This document shows, piece after piece, positions 23,543 to 34,040 of a stretch of 64,000 bases of DNA (its first letter is position 1; each line of letters opens with the position of its first letter). Source of the DNA: Trichostrongylus colubriformis (taxonomy: Eukaryota; Nematoda; Chromadorea; Rhabditida; Trichostrongylidae); assembly GCA_963978905.1 (NCBI GenBank), contig OZ022256.1, positions 27,181,426 through 27,245,425 on the forward strand, in the 5' to 3' direction. The notes beneath the pieces were generated by a model. That model saw nothing but the letters and a program-made list of their open reading frames with translations, had not been told where the DNA came from and ran no database searches. Made by a program: the position numbers and the translations under genes.

Positions 23543-24869
23543 CTTACGAGGAAGGTCTTTCAACTCATGACGCGCTTTTTAAACGCTGTTTTTTGGATGT
23601 ATGAGGGTACGTACAAGAATCATATAACTGATGTCCATTTTTGCTGCACGGCCCTACAAATGCCAAACGCGGGGTTGATGGTTCGATCCCCACTGAGGAC
23701 AAATTTTTGTAAAATTTAGATTTTCAGTTTTTGGGCTCGTAAACATGTGAATATGAAGGTTAAGTGCAGTAATCACATTTAGAACTTCGAACTGCCCTCT
23801 ATTGCCAGTTATCAGCAAGTCCAATTTTTAGCCTTTCGGCGCTCATTGCGCACGCACGAGGCGTTTTTGCGCGAAACGCATTTGATATTCTTGTTCAGGA
23901 GGTAGAAGTACCTTCAGGGGAAAGTTTCCAGCCCAATCGAAGTTTTGACCCAAATACGAAAATTTGAGCTGGGCATTTGTCGACTGCACATTCGATGAAG
24001 GAGACGACGATATCACTTGTTCGGAAACTCTCTCTATTTCTCTTGCTTGGTGCTTGGTAGCTGAAATTACAGTGATAGGCATCCATGCTGTGCATATTCC
24101 ATTGATTTTCATCGATTTTGTGAGTTACTCACTTCTACAAGTAGAAAGCGCACCCTGTACCCATGGCCAAAAACATCTTTTTCGAAGTTAGGGTCAAAAT
24201 TTGGAACTGGCTAAAAATGTGTACCCAAGAGTAGTTTGACCCCCTGAACACGAATATGACACTCGTTTTGTGCGAAATCGCGAATGTCGAGCGCTACGGG
24301 CCCTTTCGTGTCCAAAAAGGTCACATCACCAAGCTCATTGACAATTCGTAAATAGAGTCATTTTGGCATGCTGTCAACGAAAATCGTAGTCATTTGGCAT
24401 ACAGACATATTTGAAGATGAAAAAGTGAAGGCAAAAAAATGCAAAGTCTCGTCAATGCCGGGCGAACCACCAACCCAGCTCTTCGTCCGTTTGAGGTGTC
24501 CATCGCCGTATCCAGTACGCCATCCGATCGCCGCGGTAGCCGTACGTCGGGGAGGCGTTATGAGACTGCTGCGCACTTTTAGTACATGGTGAAGATAAGA
24601 TCTTTTTTTCGTATTTGACTTTGTTTTGGATGTGAAATAGAAGACCTTTGGATCTGCACATGATCAAAATCACAAGGAAGATGCGTTACTATAAGTGGGT
24701 TAAAATCGCCTTTCTGAAAAAAAAATTTTGTTCACTCCTTTTTTGGCATTTGTAGGGCCGCGCAGCAAAAATGGAAGTCAGTTATATGTTTCATGTAGAT
24801 ACCCTCATATAGTGGAAAAAACCCTCTTTCAAAAGGGCGTCATGACCTGAAAGACCTCCCTTGTTACCC
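23543..24869. mobile_element. Inverted-repeat DNA element F (about 1.3 kb)
   Basis: Arms of about 140 bp are inverted copies. The left arm holds AAGGTCTTTCAACTCATGAC, TATGAGGGTA and GGCCCTACAAATGCCAAA. The right arm holds the inverse of AGGTCTTTCAGGTCATGAC, TATGAGGGTA and GGCCCTACAAATGCCAAA. Just inside the left arm, GATGGTTCGATCCCCACTGA resembles a tRNA T-arm (B box), but no tRNA fold can be completed. The roughly 1-kb interior has frames of up to 89 codons without recognisable transposase motifs. The superfamily is unknown. Confidence 0.65.
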
Positions 24870-25289
24870 CCTGCAATGATGTAGGGGACGAGAAAACACG
24901 TCTGCGACAAGAAACAATTGTACTTGAGGAATTCCATTTCTAGAGTTTTGTTCCTGTCATTCTATTCCTTACCACTGCTGCACTATTTAGCACCTCCCAC
25001 TGAAAATGAACAATCGGATGAAGTTACCCACTAATTTAGTCAAAAACTTAAGGTCAGAGGGAAACAACAAACCATCATGCAATCGAAGTGGTAGAATCGT
25101 GGTCCACAGCAGTCCATCTTGATGACCGAGTGCATCTTTATTTGGGGCTCAACCTTGTCCATGCAAATGCAGCAGAAAACCTCTTCACTATCCTAAATAT
25201 GTGATGTAACAGAGGTGTGAAAGGAATGGTTTATTTGTTTACCAGTTTTGGCTACGCGATTTACCTCGCGCGTCACATGGCACTGGCAG
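24870..25289. other. No recognisable gene
   Basis: Only short frames occur, and I see no repeat structure. Confidence 0.4.
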
Positions 25290-25800
25290 CCTTATCGAGT
25301 CCACACTCATCCGCACGTCCATTGGGGCCACCCATTAATCTTAAAACCGGAGAATGTACTCTGTGATAGTAAGGTTAGCCATCCGCTCCCGTCCCTCTAC
25401 GAACTTCATGGTTGCTGTCTGAGCAGGCCATGACTTGTGAAAAAAGATTGCAATAGTTTTCATTTACACAGTTACCTACTCTGTGATTGGTTCAGTTCGA
25501 ACGGCACTGCTGCTCCAACAACTCACCATACCTACACCATACCATACGCCATTCAGGTGTGCCGACAATCGATGCGACGTCAGTACACCGCAGATCGACT
25601 GCGAGAGTACGAAATAGGTGTTCATATAAGGAGGAGGTGCTATCACTACAATGACACAGCCTTACAATGAAACTCCAACATCCGTCTCCCTACTTAGAGC
25701 GGTTGTTTTGCTCTATCGTTCCCTAATCACAATCAATCACATGCGCACGGCTAGACATACCGACAAACAGACGCCAAAGTCAGTGGTTGATGTAATAGAA
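25290..25800 (+). repeat. Dispersed repeat G, copy 1 (without mariner)
   Basis: It aligns with 50298-52010 in the same orientation: CACTCATCCGCACGTCCATT, GGTGTTCATATAAGGAGGAG, GTGCTATCAC, AGACATACCGACAAACAGAC. The second copy is interrupted by the mariner at 50667-51956. This copy has no mariner between the CTCTATC and GACATACC blocks, so it is a paralogous empty site. It is non-coding as far as I can see. Confidence 0.7.
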
Positions 25801-26226
25801 GATTACAGCAACGCAAGAATAATTGCGCTGCACCATCAAGTAACAAACAGTTACGGTCAAGCAACTGAAGACATATAACATCAGCAACAAAGTACATCTA
25901 CGAAGCTATCAGACCTTATGTAGCTATAAAATACAAATATTGAGCAAGGAAATCAAGTCAACAGTCACTTGTTCCACATTATCAAAGTTTACGCTCTGGC
26001 CAACAAATGAAGATTTCCGTCCAATGTTGCTTCCACATGAGGTAGGAAGCTACTTACGGGTGATCGTGTTACATACATTGATCCATTACCCGAGTGAATG
26101 TTCATTAATGGAAGTACAGATTAAGTGCAATTATGCAACTTATTAGGTATATTTACTATTTGTTAGCGAAGAGTTAGAGCACAAAAACAAACACAACTCT
26201 AATATAAACATATAAAACTCATAAAC
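25801..26226. other. No recognisable gene
   Basis: An AT-rich stretch with short frames only. Confidence 0.4.
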
Positions 26227-27385
26227 CGCTCTGCATAATAATACAGCCACCTATAAATTGCCCAGAAACTCTGTTCGAAGAGTAATTCGCAAAAACTATT
26301 CAAGAAGAGGGTATAGCCAGAGTGATCGTCCATTCGTGCGCCAGCACCAAATTCCAGCTAGTGAACAGTGGAAATCTTCCTTTCATGTGTTTTGAAAATG
26401 CCGCTTTTCCTGTTCTGCAAAATGATAGAGCCACCTCGTATTCTCTTCGCTTTTGAACCCCACTTACTGAAGCTGCATTGCTGTTGTTGTACAGTCATTT
26501 TCAGGCAATGGCAAGGGGGAGACTGCAATTTGACATGAAGAGAGATTAATCACCTCAAAATAAGGCCTGGAGATGTTCGAATGTCAGACAGTGCTAAAAC
26601 GGCGATGGCTTTGCATAGCCTTCAACTTTTTTTTAGAATGAAACCAGGAGTATGGTAGGGTCTGCTAGGCCTTTTTTAAAACAGGGGTCAAGTTTTACTG
26701 GGTCATGTATGTATATCGCGGATGCCCAACCGAGTTCACCAGGAGACGGATGAGAGGTGATCGGATCAAGGTGCCGATACGTCCTGGAGTTTGCAAATCT
26801 TCCTCCCTTGCTTTTCCTACAGGTTATCCTTCCCGTTAAAAAAAAACAGGTATGACGACTACCGGCACCATCGAATGAGGGAGGGCCTTCGATTGTCGAA
26901 AAGAACTTGAGGAGTAGATTTCATGGTGTGGAGTTAAGTAATCCTCCAAATCTCTTTTGCCTCCCAAAGGATGAATATACGGTCTTTGTGCGTCAACAGA
27001 AGCATCACCGAATGGACCTTCTAAACTGGACAACGAACGGCTAAGATCACCATCCGATGGAGAATTTGTAGGTATTGCATAATGAGGATTCATGCGGTGA
27101 GAAGACACTTAAAAAGAAGTTAGGGAGTTCAGTAAGTTTAGGCATGGCACCAAAAGAGATAAAACATTTTGACAACTGCATATGGGCCGAAATAATAGGA
27201 AAAAATTTGCTTTTTCATAGCAATGGAGGACCCGATGTTTGTAGAATCAGCATTTTCTCTTCTTTGTTGTTTTCTCGTTATTGAATGCTTCAATCTGCTC
27301 AGTGGCTGCATCATTTTGCAAAGTAGAAAAAGCGACGTTTTCGAAACAATAAGATGTTGGTGCGTGAATGCACGTTATTAACCCG
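26227..27385 (+). mobile_element. Tc1-like element, decayed relative of 16233-17797
   Basis: The left end (GCTCTGCATAATAATACAGC) and the following AACTCTGTTCG block match the terminus of the element at 16233. The right part contains CACCGAATGGACCTTCTAAA, CAACGAACGGCTAAGAT and GGTGCGTGAATGCACG, matching its right arm. The translated plus strand shows DDYRHHRMREGLRLSKRT and VDFMVWS, comparable to the DGY..Y and SVMVWG blocks of Tc1 transposases. The right terminus is missing. Stops and frame changes abound. The layout is less clearly palindromic than at 16233. Confidence 0.6.
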
Positions 27386-27538
27386 GTATATGGATCAATG
27401 CTTCACACCTTATGTGCGAAGCAACATTCATTAGGTGCGAAAAAAGGGGTCGTACCAATAGTCACCACCCCCTTCAACCCATTTCATAGGAATAAAGCAA
27501 TTTGTCAACGCAGTGATATGGATCTATAATGTATATAC

Positions 27539-27811
27539 CTTTTCAAGGTTGTGCGATAGAAGTAACGTAGTTGTCTTCTCAAATGCTGCTCTCGAATGTT
27601 TCGGACAGAAACATCTAAAAGGTTATCATTGAATGGTATGATTAGTAACAAGAAGGAACACAATGACCACAACGAATGCGAAGACATACCTAAAATTTTC
27701 ATAATCTAAATAGCACATGGAGCGTATCGCACATGGGAGATGAAAGACACGCTGACAAGACGAAGAGCAGCAGCCTATACCCGCACCTTTTTCGTAACAT
27801 ATACTGCAGAC
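27539..27811 (-). CDS. Two exons of an extended PHD (ePHD) finger protein
   Basis: Exon 27690-27811 follows the acceptor TGTTTTGCAG and ends AATTTTAG before the donor GTATGT. A 75-nt intron ending AACCTTTTAG leads to exon 27539-27614, which ends AAAAG before GTATAT. The phases agree (2 + 1). The joined product has CSICYEKGAGIGC, then CQRVFHLPC, then FRCFCPKHSRAAF. That is the zinc-ligand order CxxC..C..C..HxxC..C.C..H of extended PHD fingers as in the G2E3/PHF7/PHF6 type. Such domains act in the nucleus on chromatin or nucleic acid, or as the front of ubiquitin ligases. Start and stop codons are not located. Flanking exons may lie under the transposons on either side. Domain call firm, protein identity not. 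Confidence 0.65.
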
Positions 27812-28825
27812 CTGCAAAACACCTTCGAAGGCAGCGACTCAATTTCAAGATACGTTCTGAGGAAATTAGATGGTATGGCTATTCATAAGGTGCAAAATGC
27901 TGTAATACGCAAGAAAGTGGGAGCGATGCGTCATGCGATTCATGAATGATTCCTGCCGTTTAGTCTACTTACTTTTATTAGCGTTTCATAATGAGGATGA
28001 GCTGTCAACTACCTCACCTGAAAGCATGTCAGGCATAATTACGTTCAAGAAGTTTAGAAATCTTTAGAATCAGCAGTTGCTTACTAGGAAGGGCTCCCAG
28101 GTCACCTTGTCTAAAGCAGTTTCGAACGGTGATCTCAAATATGCCCTTCAAATGTGCTAAACTATCCTGGGAGCCTGTGGTATACGGCGCAACCTGCACT
28201 ACAGGCCCTATACTATCTGCGAAATAGTATAGTTACCGCTCCAATGAGGCAAGGGCTAGTGGGTTGGGTTCGGGATCTCAGGGCCGGGGTTCGAATCCTT
28301 GATGCAGGTGCTTGTTTTACTTTTTCCTGATGTACCTTCCTAACGCTTGCAAATTGATTTTACGACCTTATTGAGGCGAGCGCGACCTTCGCATGTATGC
28401 TACACGCACTGAAAGATGCTGTCTTGGCTCCTGACAATCCTCACCTTTGGGAGCAAGACACCAATCAAATTCGCCACCAGGTTTGTTTATAGGATGTGCA
28501 AATACGAAATCATGAAGCCTTTTGTAATTTTTTGTGATAACCAGATAAGAAATGGTTGGAACTAAATAGTTTTATGGCCCCTGACCCACAGCCAGCCAAT
28601 CGTCGATTCTGATGGTGATGAAAAGGTGAACTGCCCTAAAATGTATCAGTTTGGCTAGAAAGTTGCATTCGGAGAGCGTCGCTCGCGTAGTACAAAAGTC
28701 GAGTCGTTCAGCGCGGACGTTCCTCTTAGCCATGTGCTTGTGAGCCCTTCCCAAAGGCGCAGCCACACAAACAGGTTTCACCATCAGCTTCTCTCCAAAG
28801 TATCTGTTTTCTCTAGGATTATTAA

Positions 28826-29903
28826 CCCATTCGAACCGTGCAGCCCATATGTGGACTGCAGTTTGACGGCCGCGTGGGACCATGCTGCCCACATGCGGGC
28901 CGCAGTAATCAAATCGTTTTTTTGCTTTTATTTGCATTCATTGAGCAGGTATTGTTTATTACGTGTTGAGCAGGGCTAAATGAATAAGCATACCTTGATT
29001 TTCTTCTTGCAATATTATCAAAGAAATACAGCTGACAGCAAATACTCCTCGAAGCTGGTGATGATTATGTAGTTTAACGCAGGTTTTCAAAAAGTCCCAT
29101 TTGGACATCTCACAAATATGTTTACAAAAGGTCCCATCTGAAGATCTCACAGTCCAATCTCACTAGTCCCATCTGGAGACAAATTCCCAAAAACTTTCTC
29201 ATCTCGACTTCTGCCGTCTCCTGTAAAGTTTCTCCTCCGTCTTCGGCCTTCTGCTTCCCATATCTATTTGTTTCCTTGACGATGAGATCCATCACGTCTG
29301 TGTCGCGAAAGAGATTGTAAAAATCCACAGGCTCACTGCATTAGCAGCAGGTCCAAACACTCCTGTGAAACTATAACGGTCGTAAATGGTAGCAGCATTA
29401 GACCGGTGTTTTCCATTAGTCCATCGACTTCAGAGCCGGTTTCGTGATCAGGATCATCATCAGGAAGAGCGATTCATCAGCAGACTCATCCTGTGTTGTT
29501 TCGATCCCTTCGCCCATTCGTTTATAAGGTGGTAGAATGCATCCTCCAGGTGTTCTTCAGGAGATTCCATAGTACTGGGTCACTAGGGAAGGCTGAATGC
29601 GTTCTCTGATCGATCAGAAATCCAGGTGCTGCACTTCCACCCATCTTACCAAACTATAAATGGATGAGGGAGATCGGACAGGGTGCAGATAGGAGCAGAA
29701 AATGCGCGAGATCGCAATAGAGTTCAAGATTTCGTAATCCATAAATTTTTGCCTCCTTCCGCGTTCCCTGCAGAAAAGGCACTTTCCAAAAACCGGCCCC
29801 AACGGCCCACGTAGCCCATATGTGGGCTGCAGTCGCGACACTCCATCGGGCGAGCCGGTCCCACGCGGCTGCCAATCGCAGAAGATGCGCGGGCTCCAAT
29901 GGG
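28826..29903 (-). mobile_element. piggyBac-like element, internally deleted
   Basis: The element is 1,078 bp with ends CCCATTCGAACC and, inverted, CCCATTGGAGCC. It is flanked on both sides by TTAA (28822-28825, 29904-29907), the obligatory target of piggyBac transposases. Subterminal GCCGCGTGGGACC and CCCATATGTGG/CCACATATGGG motifs recur near both ends. It carries only an N-terminal transposase piece on the minus strand. The catalytic part is missing, so it could move only in trans. Confidence 0.85.
29122..29570 (-). pseudogene. piggyBac transposase, N-terminal remnant
   Basis: An ATG at 29570 begins MESPEEHLEDAFYHLINEW. After frame changes come an acidic tract (LPDDDPDHETGSEVDG) and DFYNLFRDTDVMDLIVKETN with RYGKQK, then EVEMRKFLGICLQMGLVRL. 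The last blocks are the start of the DDE_Tnp_1_7 fold (L.F.D.....IV.ETNRYA..., LK.FLG...MGLV.LP). The three catalytic Asp and the C-terminal cysteine-rich domain are absent, removed by the internal deletion. Not functional. Confidence 0.8.
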
Positions 29904-30689
29904 TTAATATACACCTTTTCATGCGAAATGATGCAAATCTGCACACTTTATCGGGGTGCGAAACCTTCCTTTGGGGACATGTTGTAAGTATTTGGTCCGA
30001 TATCTATGGCGAGAGCATAGGCAGATCCGCGGTGAACGGATGCAATTTTTTGTACTTTGCAAGTGCCGCTCTCCAAATGACTTTCCAGCCGAACTGATAA
30101 GTTGGATGACAGTTCACCTTGTCATCACCATCAGAATCGACGGTAGGCTGGCTGTGAGTCAAGGGCCGAAATTTTTTTACTTCTTACCGGGCCATCACAA
30201 GTGATTACAAAAGGCCTCATAATTTCGTATTTGCACATCCTATAAACAAACGTGGTGGTAGAATTGATTGGTGTCTTGCTTCCGAAAGTGAGGTTGTCAG
30301 GAGCCAAGGCAGCCTTTCAGTGCGTGTGGCGTACTAGCGAGGGCCACGCTTGCCTTCATAAGGTCGAAAAATCAATTTGCAAGCGTATGGAAGGTACATC
30401 AGGAAGAAGCAAAACAAGCCTATGCGTCAACGATTCGAATCATGGCCTTGAGATTCCGAGCCCAACGCACTGCCCGTTGCCCCATTGGAGCGGTAACTAT
30501 GTTATTTGCAACTCGTATAGTGCCTGAAGTGCAGGTTGCGCCGTATACCACAGGCCTCTGTAACTTCGCTCCCAGGATAGTTTAAGAGGCTTGGAGGGCA
30601 TATTTGAGATCACAGTTCAAATTTGCATTAAACAATATATATCTCATTTCGAATGGCCAGGGGGCTGGAAGCCTTTCCTTTTCAAACCA

Positions 30690-31079
30690 GTAATCGCGAC
30701 CTTTCAAGAGAGAACATCCTTCTTAGATGATGTAATTGACAACGGTTCATGGACAACAGCTATTGTGGACTCAGACTTCTTGCATTATAGCTATTAATAT
30801 CCCAAAATTAGCCATTAAAGATTAATTTTGGCCGCTTGTGGGTTGATTGTGGAATATAAATTTAAAATGCTCGATATTGCAACAGTAGACAAAAAACGGA
30901 ATGAAACGGTACAGAAATAGGAGCAAATCTTACGATGAAGTATATACTTTTATTCCGTCTGCATCACTAGCTTGAAGGAATGATGCAGACACTAGGGGGT
31001 AATTCAGTAAGCTGTTGAAGGTGCCTTGCCTCCATAGCAACTTGACCTTTTCTAGCAGCAAATCTTAAAACGCAGCGCC
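30690..31079. other. No recognisable gene
   Basis: AT-rich sequence between two elements. There are no open frames of note. Confidence 0.4.
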
Positions 31080-31190
31080 GGTACCGCGTTCATACTTTGC
31101 GCACCACCGACGGCACCGGCGGTAGCGAAGCCATCATGTAGCCATCGCTGCCTGTGCCGCCATCGGTGCGCAAAGTATAAACGCGTCCTC
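31080..31190. mobile_element. Harbinger-like MITE, diverged palindrome
   Basis: The ends ACCGCGTTCATACTTTGCGC and, inverted, GACGCGTTTATACTTTGCGC belong to the family at 18397, 34283 and 34476. The inner arms are GCACCACCGACGGCACCGGC and its inverse. The TTA/TAA duplication is no longer clear. Confidence 0.65.
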
Positions 31191-31320
31191 AAATGATTCT
31201 ACTACTATCCTTAAGCAACCGACATGTCAGAAGGTACGCTTAAAATGAAAAAAGTGGCCCTACCACGATGAGCGGTATGTTCGATGAAGGGAACGCAGAA
31301 AGATCTGAGGATATACTTAC

Positions 31321-31638
31321 ATGGAAAAGGGTACTTATACCGAAAACCGAGCGGATAAGATTTTCCCTGTAGTACAGCAAAGCCATCTATGGTTCCTTTC
31401 TTTCTAATTATAATACTCACCGCACCGGTGCATAAACCGGTCAAAAACATAAAACGACAATAGGCACCACATTTAATAGTTGTATGGAAAAATAACTTGT
31501 TTTGATAGAGTGAAGTAGCGCCAATCTTACAAGTGTCCGTCCACGGCTGTATGCCCTGTGTATTTCCTTTAAATCCGTATCGAAAAGTTCCTTTCCCAGT
31601 GGCGTTGGATTATCAACAGTCAAGATTTCAGGCGTCAT
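31321..31638 (-). CDS. Candidate 5' exons of an unrecognised gene
   Basis: An ATG at 31638 lies 25 nt after a TTTCATTTTTAG acceptor, a typical layout for spliced-leader trans-splicing in nematodes. Exon 1 (31531-31638) encodes MTPEILTVDNPTP..DLKEIHRAYSRGRTL and ends at a GTAAGA donor. After a 164-nt intron ending CTGTACTACAG, exon 2 (31321-31366) encodes GKSYPLGFRYKYPFP and ends at GTAAGTAT. The phase is kept (0). I do not recognise the protein. Further exons are not identified; an inverted repeat and piggyBac lie downstream. The splice signals are good, the lengths are short. Confidence 0.4.
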
Positions 31639-31921
31639 AAGCTGAATTCAGGTACAGTGCGACTAAAAATGAAAGTTCCCGTAAAAAGGTGCTGACATGT
31701 TATGAAAACTCACCACACACAGCTCATGTAAAGCAAAAAATAAAGGAATATTAGGACACCAGCGTAGGCGTCCACATAACTCATTAGTATCTGAACCGTC
31801 GTCAAAACAGAAAATGCACAAAGGAGGTTGTCTGAAAAAATAACAAGCTAACAGTCTTCAAAATTTATGCAATCAAAACCAAGACAAGGATTTTTTGACA
31901 TTGATAAGAATGATATCACAC

Positions 31922-32124
31922 CTTTTATCAGGACGGAGCAGTGAAGAAACTAGTTTTTGTAGCCGATATCCCCTTTGTGATTTAGCGTTTTTCGGTCTAT
32001 TTTTCCGAACTCGGTCAACATCACCTGAAAATGAAAGCATTGTGAAATAAGAAACAATACCTATTAAAACAGCCTCTGGAGCAGCATAAGGCTCAACATG
32101 AATTGGGCAGTAGCAAACGTAAAC
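31922..32124 (-). CDS. Candidate exon with ePHD-like tail and basic region
   Basis: After a CTTCGCGACACAG acceptor the frame reads VYVCYCPIHVEPYAAPEAVL and continues without a stop to DVDRVRKNRPKNAKSQRGYR and SSLLRPDKR, ending at GTGTGA. Immediately upstream the same frame has FCHSICFATQ. FCH..CF........CYCPIH resembles the FH..CA.....YCP.H end of extended PHD fingers, and the basic stretch could be a nuclear localisation signal. A 36-nt segment (32025-32060) has intron-like borders but is in frame, so I keep it as exon. The link to the ePHD exons at 27539-27811 is possible but not shown. Confidence 0.35.
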
Positions 32125-32882
32125 CTGTGTCGCGAAGCATATTGAGTGGCAAAAAGTACGCTTTGACAAATTTTCACCATAAAAAATAATTAGCTCGCTC
32201 CACTTCTATTAGTTGGCGAGCAACACATACAAAAAACACCGAAGATACTATCAAAGTGGTGGTTTTGGGATAGGGTACAAGCTTTCTGCTTCAGCAAACA
32301 TGTCCACGGTTAGACACAGGTGAATTTACAATTTCAGTTTACTATTGCAAAAAAAAAATTGTAAATATACAATACAGCTACAGCTACACGAACTTTTCAA
32401 CTTTCCTATATCAACTTACTCTATATACTTTTATACTTTCCTATCTCAAAACCTATCTCAATCGCATCTTGGATTGAATAGTACTCAAAGGAAACGGATG
32501 ATTCTCTAGCTAATTCTACTTCTTTCTTCTCTTTTCTCGATCAGTTTCTTTTCCTTGTTCAATTTGTTCCTATCGCCATTTTCTACAAATTCCGCTGTTT
32601 TATCAATTATGAAATACGTGGGAAACTGTACGGTTTTTCTCCTTCGCTTATAACTCTATGCCGGATATTTGCTGGCAATTTCTTTTCTTACATGGATGTC
32701 ATGTAATAAAGTGTCATATGTCAAACGCTGCCATTAATCCGTCAACGCAGAAAAGAAGTTACGGTACTAATACAGTCCAGATAGCCTGCGGTGTGCTCGG
32801 CGTCCAGCGCTATTTTTGTTTAGGTGTTTGCACAAGCTTTTGTTTAAGGCGAGGCCCTTAACCCAGCCCCGCTTGAAGACAT
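32125..32882. other. No recognisable gene
   Basis: AT-rich, possibly intronic. Near 32790-32830 a CGGCGTCCAGCGCTATTTTT block matches the foldback family of 36810-37145. Confidence 0.4.
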
Positions 32883-33431
32883 CATTAGGGGTAATGCGGT
32901 AATGGAGAAATCTCTACGAGAAGTAACTCACATGGTAGTCCTGGGCCTAGGAAGGCTACCTGTGGCGAAATCCCGGTGAAGGCTACCTGTGGCGAATCCC
33001 TCCGAGCTGTTGAAACGGCGCAACGGATCATTGATTTCTTGATCCCGCCTCCCTTAATTTCTTGATCCCGCCTCCTGATGACGTATTCCCGACTGACTGG
33101 GGTGGGAGCGGCCAAGGAGATGCGGCAGGATCGAAGGTTTTGCGGAGCGCTTTTGCAGTTTTAGCTTGAAGCTCACTCCAAAAAAGGGATGCTGTCGTAT
33201 CTCCAAACATTCCCTTGTGTTTACTTGGCAACATGCCTATGGAAAACTAGATCAGACTACTTCCCTCTTGACGGACAGGTCGTCCCCGGCGAGAATCAAC
33301 GGTGGGAAAGGGGTCCTATTTCTCGGGTTTTTGGCCATTTCCATCCGTTTTTTTCTCCACTGTCCTGCTACTAGGCATCTCGGCTTTCATATGCACTACT
33401 TCTTTTACTTTTCGTCCGATTTCCCCTAATG
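32883..33431. mobile_element. Non-autonomous DNA element E, copy 2
   Basis: A 549-bp unit from CATTAGGGG to CCCCTAATG, aligned along its length with 13003-13541. It contains a short internal duplication of GGCTACCTGTGGCGAA (near 32952 and 32979) and of the TTGATCCCGCCTCC block. It ends 27 bp beyond the stop codon of the candidate gene at 33459-33854. Confidence 0.75.
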
Positions 33432-33458
33432 ATGCCTTTGAGTAACGCCAAGGTAAAA

Positions 33459-33854
33459 TTATGCACTTGAGCGCACGAACTGATGATTGTAAAACCGTTT
33501 CCAGTGAGGGACGACAGCGCGACAATGAAAAGATGCGGCTACAAAGGGAATTTGCAGAATAGTAAGTTACATAAAACTTGCGAAATTTGCGGGTTACACT
33601 CTCTAGCCCTATTGCACATCCACTTACAGTGAAAAAGCATGAAGTGAAGACAAAAAAAGGGGGATCACACTTCCGTCTATAGTTCCAAATTGTTAGCATC
33701 ACATACCTTCTGGATGACGCTTACTCCAACGTTCAAGTGCAGTTACGAAAGAGGTGTTGCTCCCTTCAGGGATTTTTAAGAACCACTTCTCAGGGTTCAA
33801 GAGCAGCTCTTTTTCGTCAGCGTCTAACTCAACCTGAAACTCCTCCACGACCAT
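33459..33854 (-). CDS. Candidate two-exon gene, 75-residue product
   Basis: An ATG at 33854 lies 16 nt after the acceptor ATATATTTCAG, consistent with a spliced-leader site. Exon 1 (33707-33854) encodes MVVEEFQVELDADEKELLLN followed by PEKWFLKIPEG and LERWSKRHPE, ending at GTATGT. A 168-nt intron ending CTTTGTAG leads to exon 2 (33459-33538), ASFHCRAVVPHWKRFYNHQF ending at TAA. The phases agree (1 + 2). The first half is acidic and the second basic. I do not recognise a family. A gene truncated by the neighbouring element E is an alternative, with the true 3' exons lost or further away. Confidence 0.4.
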
Positions 33855-34040
33855 TCACGGCGCGGGTACTCTGAAATATATGACATCAAGTCATCAAAAT
33901 GCTTCAGTAGATAGTTCTGCAGACGAACGACACTCGTCATTGGGCTTGTAGAGTTTCGTGTAGGGCAAGTCCCTATACCTAACAAGATGAAAAATAGGAA
34001 TATGTTAGCCAAGAACTAACAGTGAGATACCACAAATTAC

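Larger units (their letters stand above)
28090..30680. mobile_element. Large inverted-repeat element H with piggyBac inside
   Basis: The left arm (about 28090-28740) and right arm (about 29990-30680) are inverted, diverged copies. Shared blocks include GATCTCAAATATGCCC, GCCTGTGGTATACGGCGCAA, GTTACCGCTCCAATG, TTTGTTTATAGGATGTGCAA and ATCAGAATCGACG-type sequence. Both arms carry a tRNA-like B box next to a GGGCTAGTGGGTT-type A-box-like string (about 28255-28300 and its inverse near 30430-30480), which hints at a tRNA-derived component. No transposase belonging to the arms themselves is seen. The centre is occupied by a piggyBac insertion. Confidence 0.65.

Noticed and set aside
23660..23705. 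Possible tRNA around GATGGTTCGATCCCC
   Set aside because: The T-stem has two mismatches and no other arm folds.
28255..28300. Possible tRNA with a GGTTCGAATCC B box
   Set aside because: The T-stem pairs mostly through wobbles, but no anticodon stem or acceptor stem can be formed; treated as a tRNA-like fragment in a repeat.
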